Positions 5,512 through 5,604 of a DNA stretch of 5,604 bases are shown in pieces. How positions within the stretch are numbered: position 1 is the first letter of the stretch; each line of letters begins with the position of its first letter. The position numbers were made by a program, and so were the translations under genes. Source of the DNA: an uncultured Clostridia bacterium (GTDB lineage Bacteria; Bacillota; Clostridia; TANB77; CAG-508); the NCBI GenBank assembly GCA_934184665.1, contig CAKPSX010000039.1, positions 1 through 5,604 of the forward strand. Reading direction: 5' to 3'. The notes beneath the pieces are model-generated. The model was given only the letters and a program-made list of their open reading frames with translations, searched no databases and was not told where the DNA came from.

Positions 5512-5604
5512 ACTGGCAACAACCTATTTTCCCAGCAGGGTAACCCACAAGTATCTTCGGCACATTGGAGCTTGACTTCTGTGTTCGGGATGGGAACAGG
5601 TATT
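5512..5604 (-). rRNA. rrf: 5S ribosomal RNA, 3' portion (5' end beyond window)
   Basis: The reverse complement reads as the last 93 or so bases of a 5S rRNA of about 115-120. It contains the loop B/C segment CCCATCCCGAACACAGAAGT, then CAAGCTCC, the GTGGGTTACCC hairpin region, CTGGGAAAATAGG, and the closing GTTGCCAG that pairs with the missing 5' end. The last base is placed at about 5512 and is uncertain by a few bases. Seven T residues (5512-5506) follow the final stem directly, so helix I with this tract may help end transcription. The gene is presumably the tail of an rRNA operon outside the window. Confidence 0.95.

Noticed and set aside
1..5604. CRISPR array, insertion sequence or tRNA gene
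   Set aside because: I found no regularly spaced direct repeats, no transposase-like frame with terminal repeats, and no cloverleaf-type segment in any of the gaps between genes.

Overview
The window looks like a piece of chromosome from a low-GC Firmicute, probably a Clostridia-type anaerobe. The supports are the strong A+T bias, consensus AGGAGG ribosome binding sites before nearly every gene, the order rpmG-secE-nusG-rplK-rplA-rplJ, a zinc-type L33 protein, and an L10 leader of the Gram-positive kind. UGA is not needed as a sense codon in any gene here. The genus cannot be read from the sequence.

Minus strand, positions 1-3040: a tightly packed transcription/translation/secretion operon read right to left. 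A near-consensus sigma-A promoter (3000-3028) drives rpmG (L33), secE (translocase subunit), nusG (transcription factor), rplK (L11), rplA (L1) and then, behind an L10-type regulatory leader (about 505-598), rplJ (L10), which runs off the left edge. Gaps between rpmG and rplA are 15-55 bases. The leader shows two mutually exclusive pairings, which fits autoregulation of rplJ by transcription attenuation. The transcript start lies beside a perfect 7-bp inverted repeat. The oddest protein is SecE: a normal core is followed by a disordered-looking Glu/Thr/Asn/Ser tail of about 53 residues, predicted to lie outside the membrane.

Positions 3039-3617, minus strand: a flavin reductase-family protein lies just upstream of the rpmG promoter, with no terminator visible between them.

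Positions 3618-5392: a short divergent promoter region separates the flavin reductase from a plus-strand gene for a large HD-domain phosphohydrolase of the SAMHD1/YwfO (COG1078-like) type. All recognisable metal-binding and catalytic residues are present, and the C-terminal half is long and unfamiliar. It is the only accessory-looking gene here. A dNTPase or nucleotide-metabolism role is likely; a phage-defence role is possible but unproven.

Positions 5393-5604: a strong hairpin, probably a two-way terminator, separates the HD gene from the 3' part of a 5S rRNA gene on the minus strand, presumably the tail of an rRNA operon lying mostly beyond the right edge. Apart from the SecE tail, the L10 leader, the promoter-proximal repeat and the HD protein, the window is conventional housekeeping sequence.
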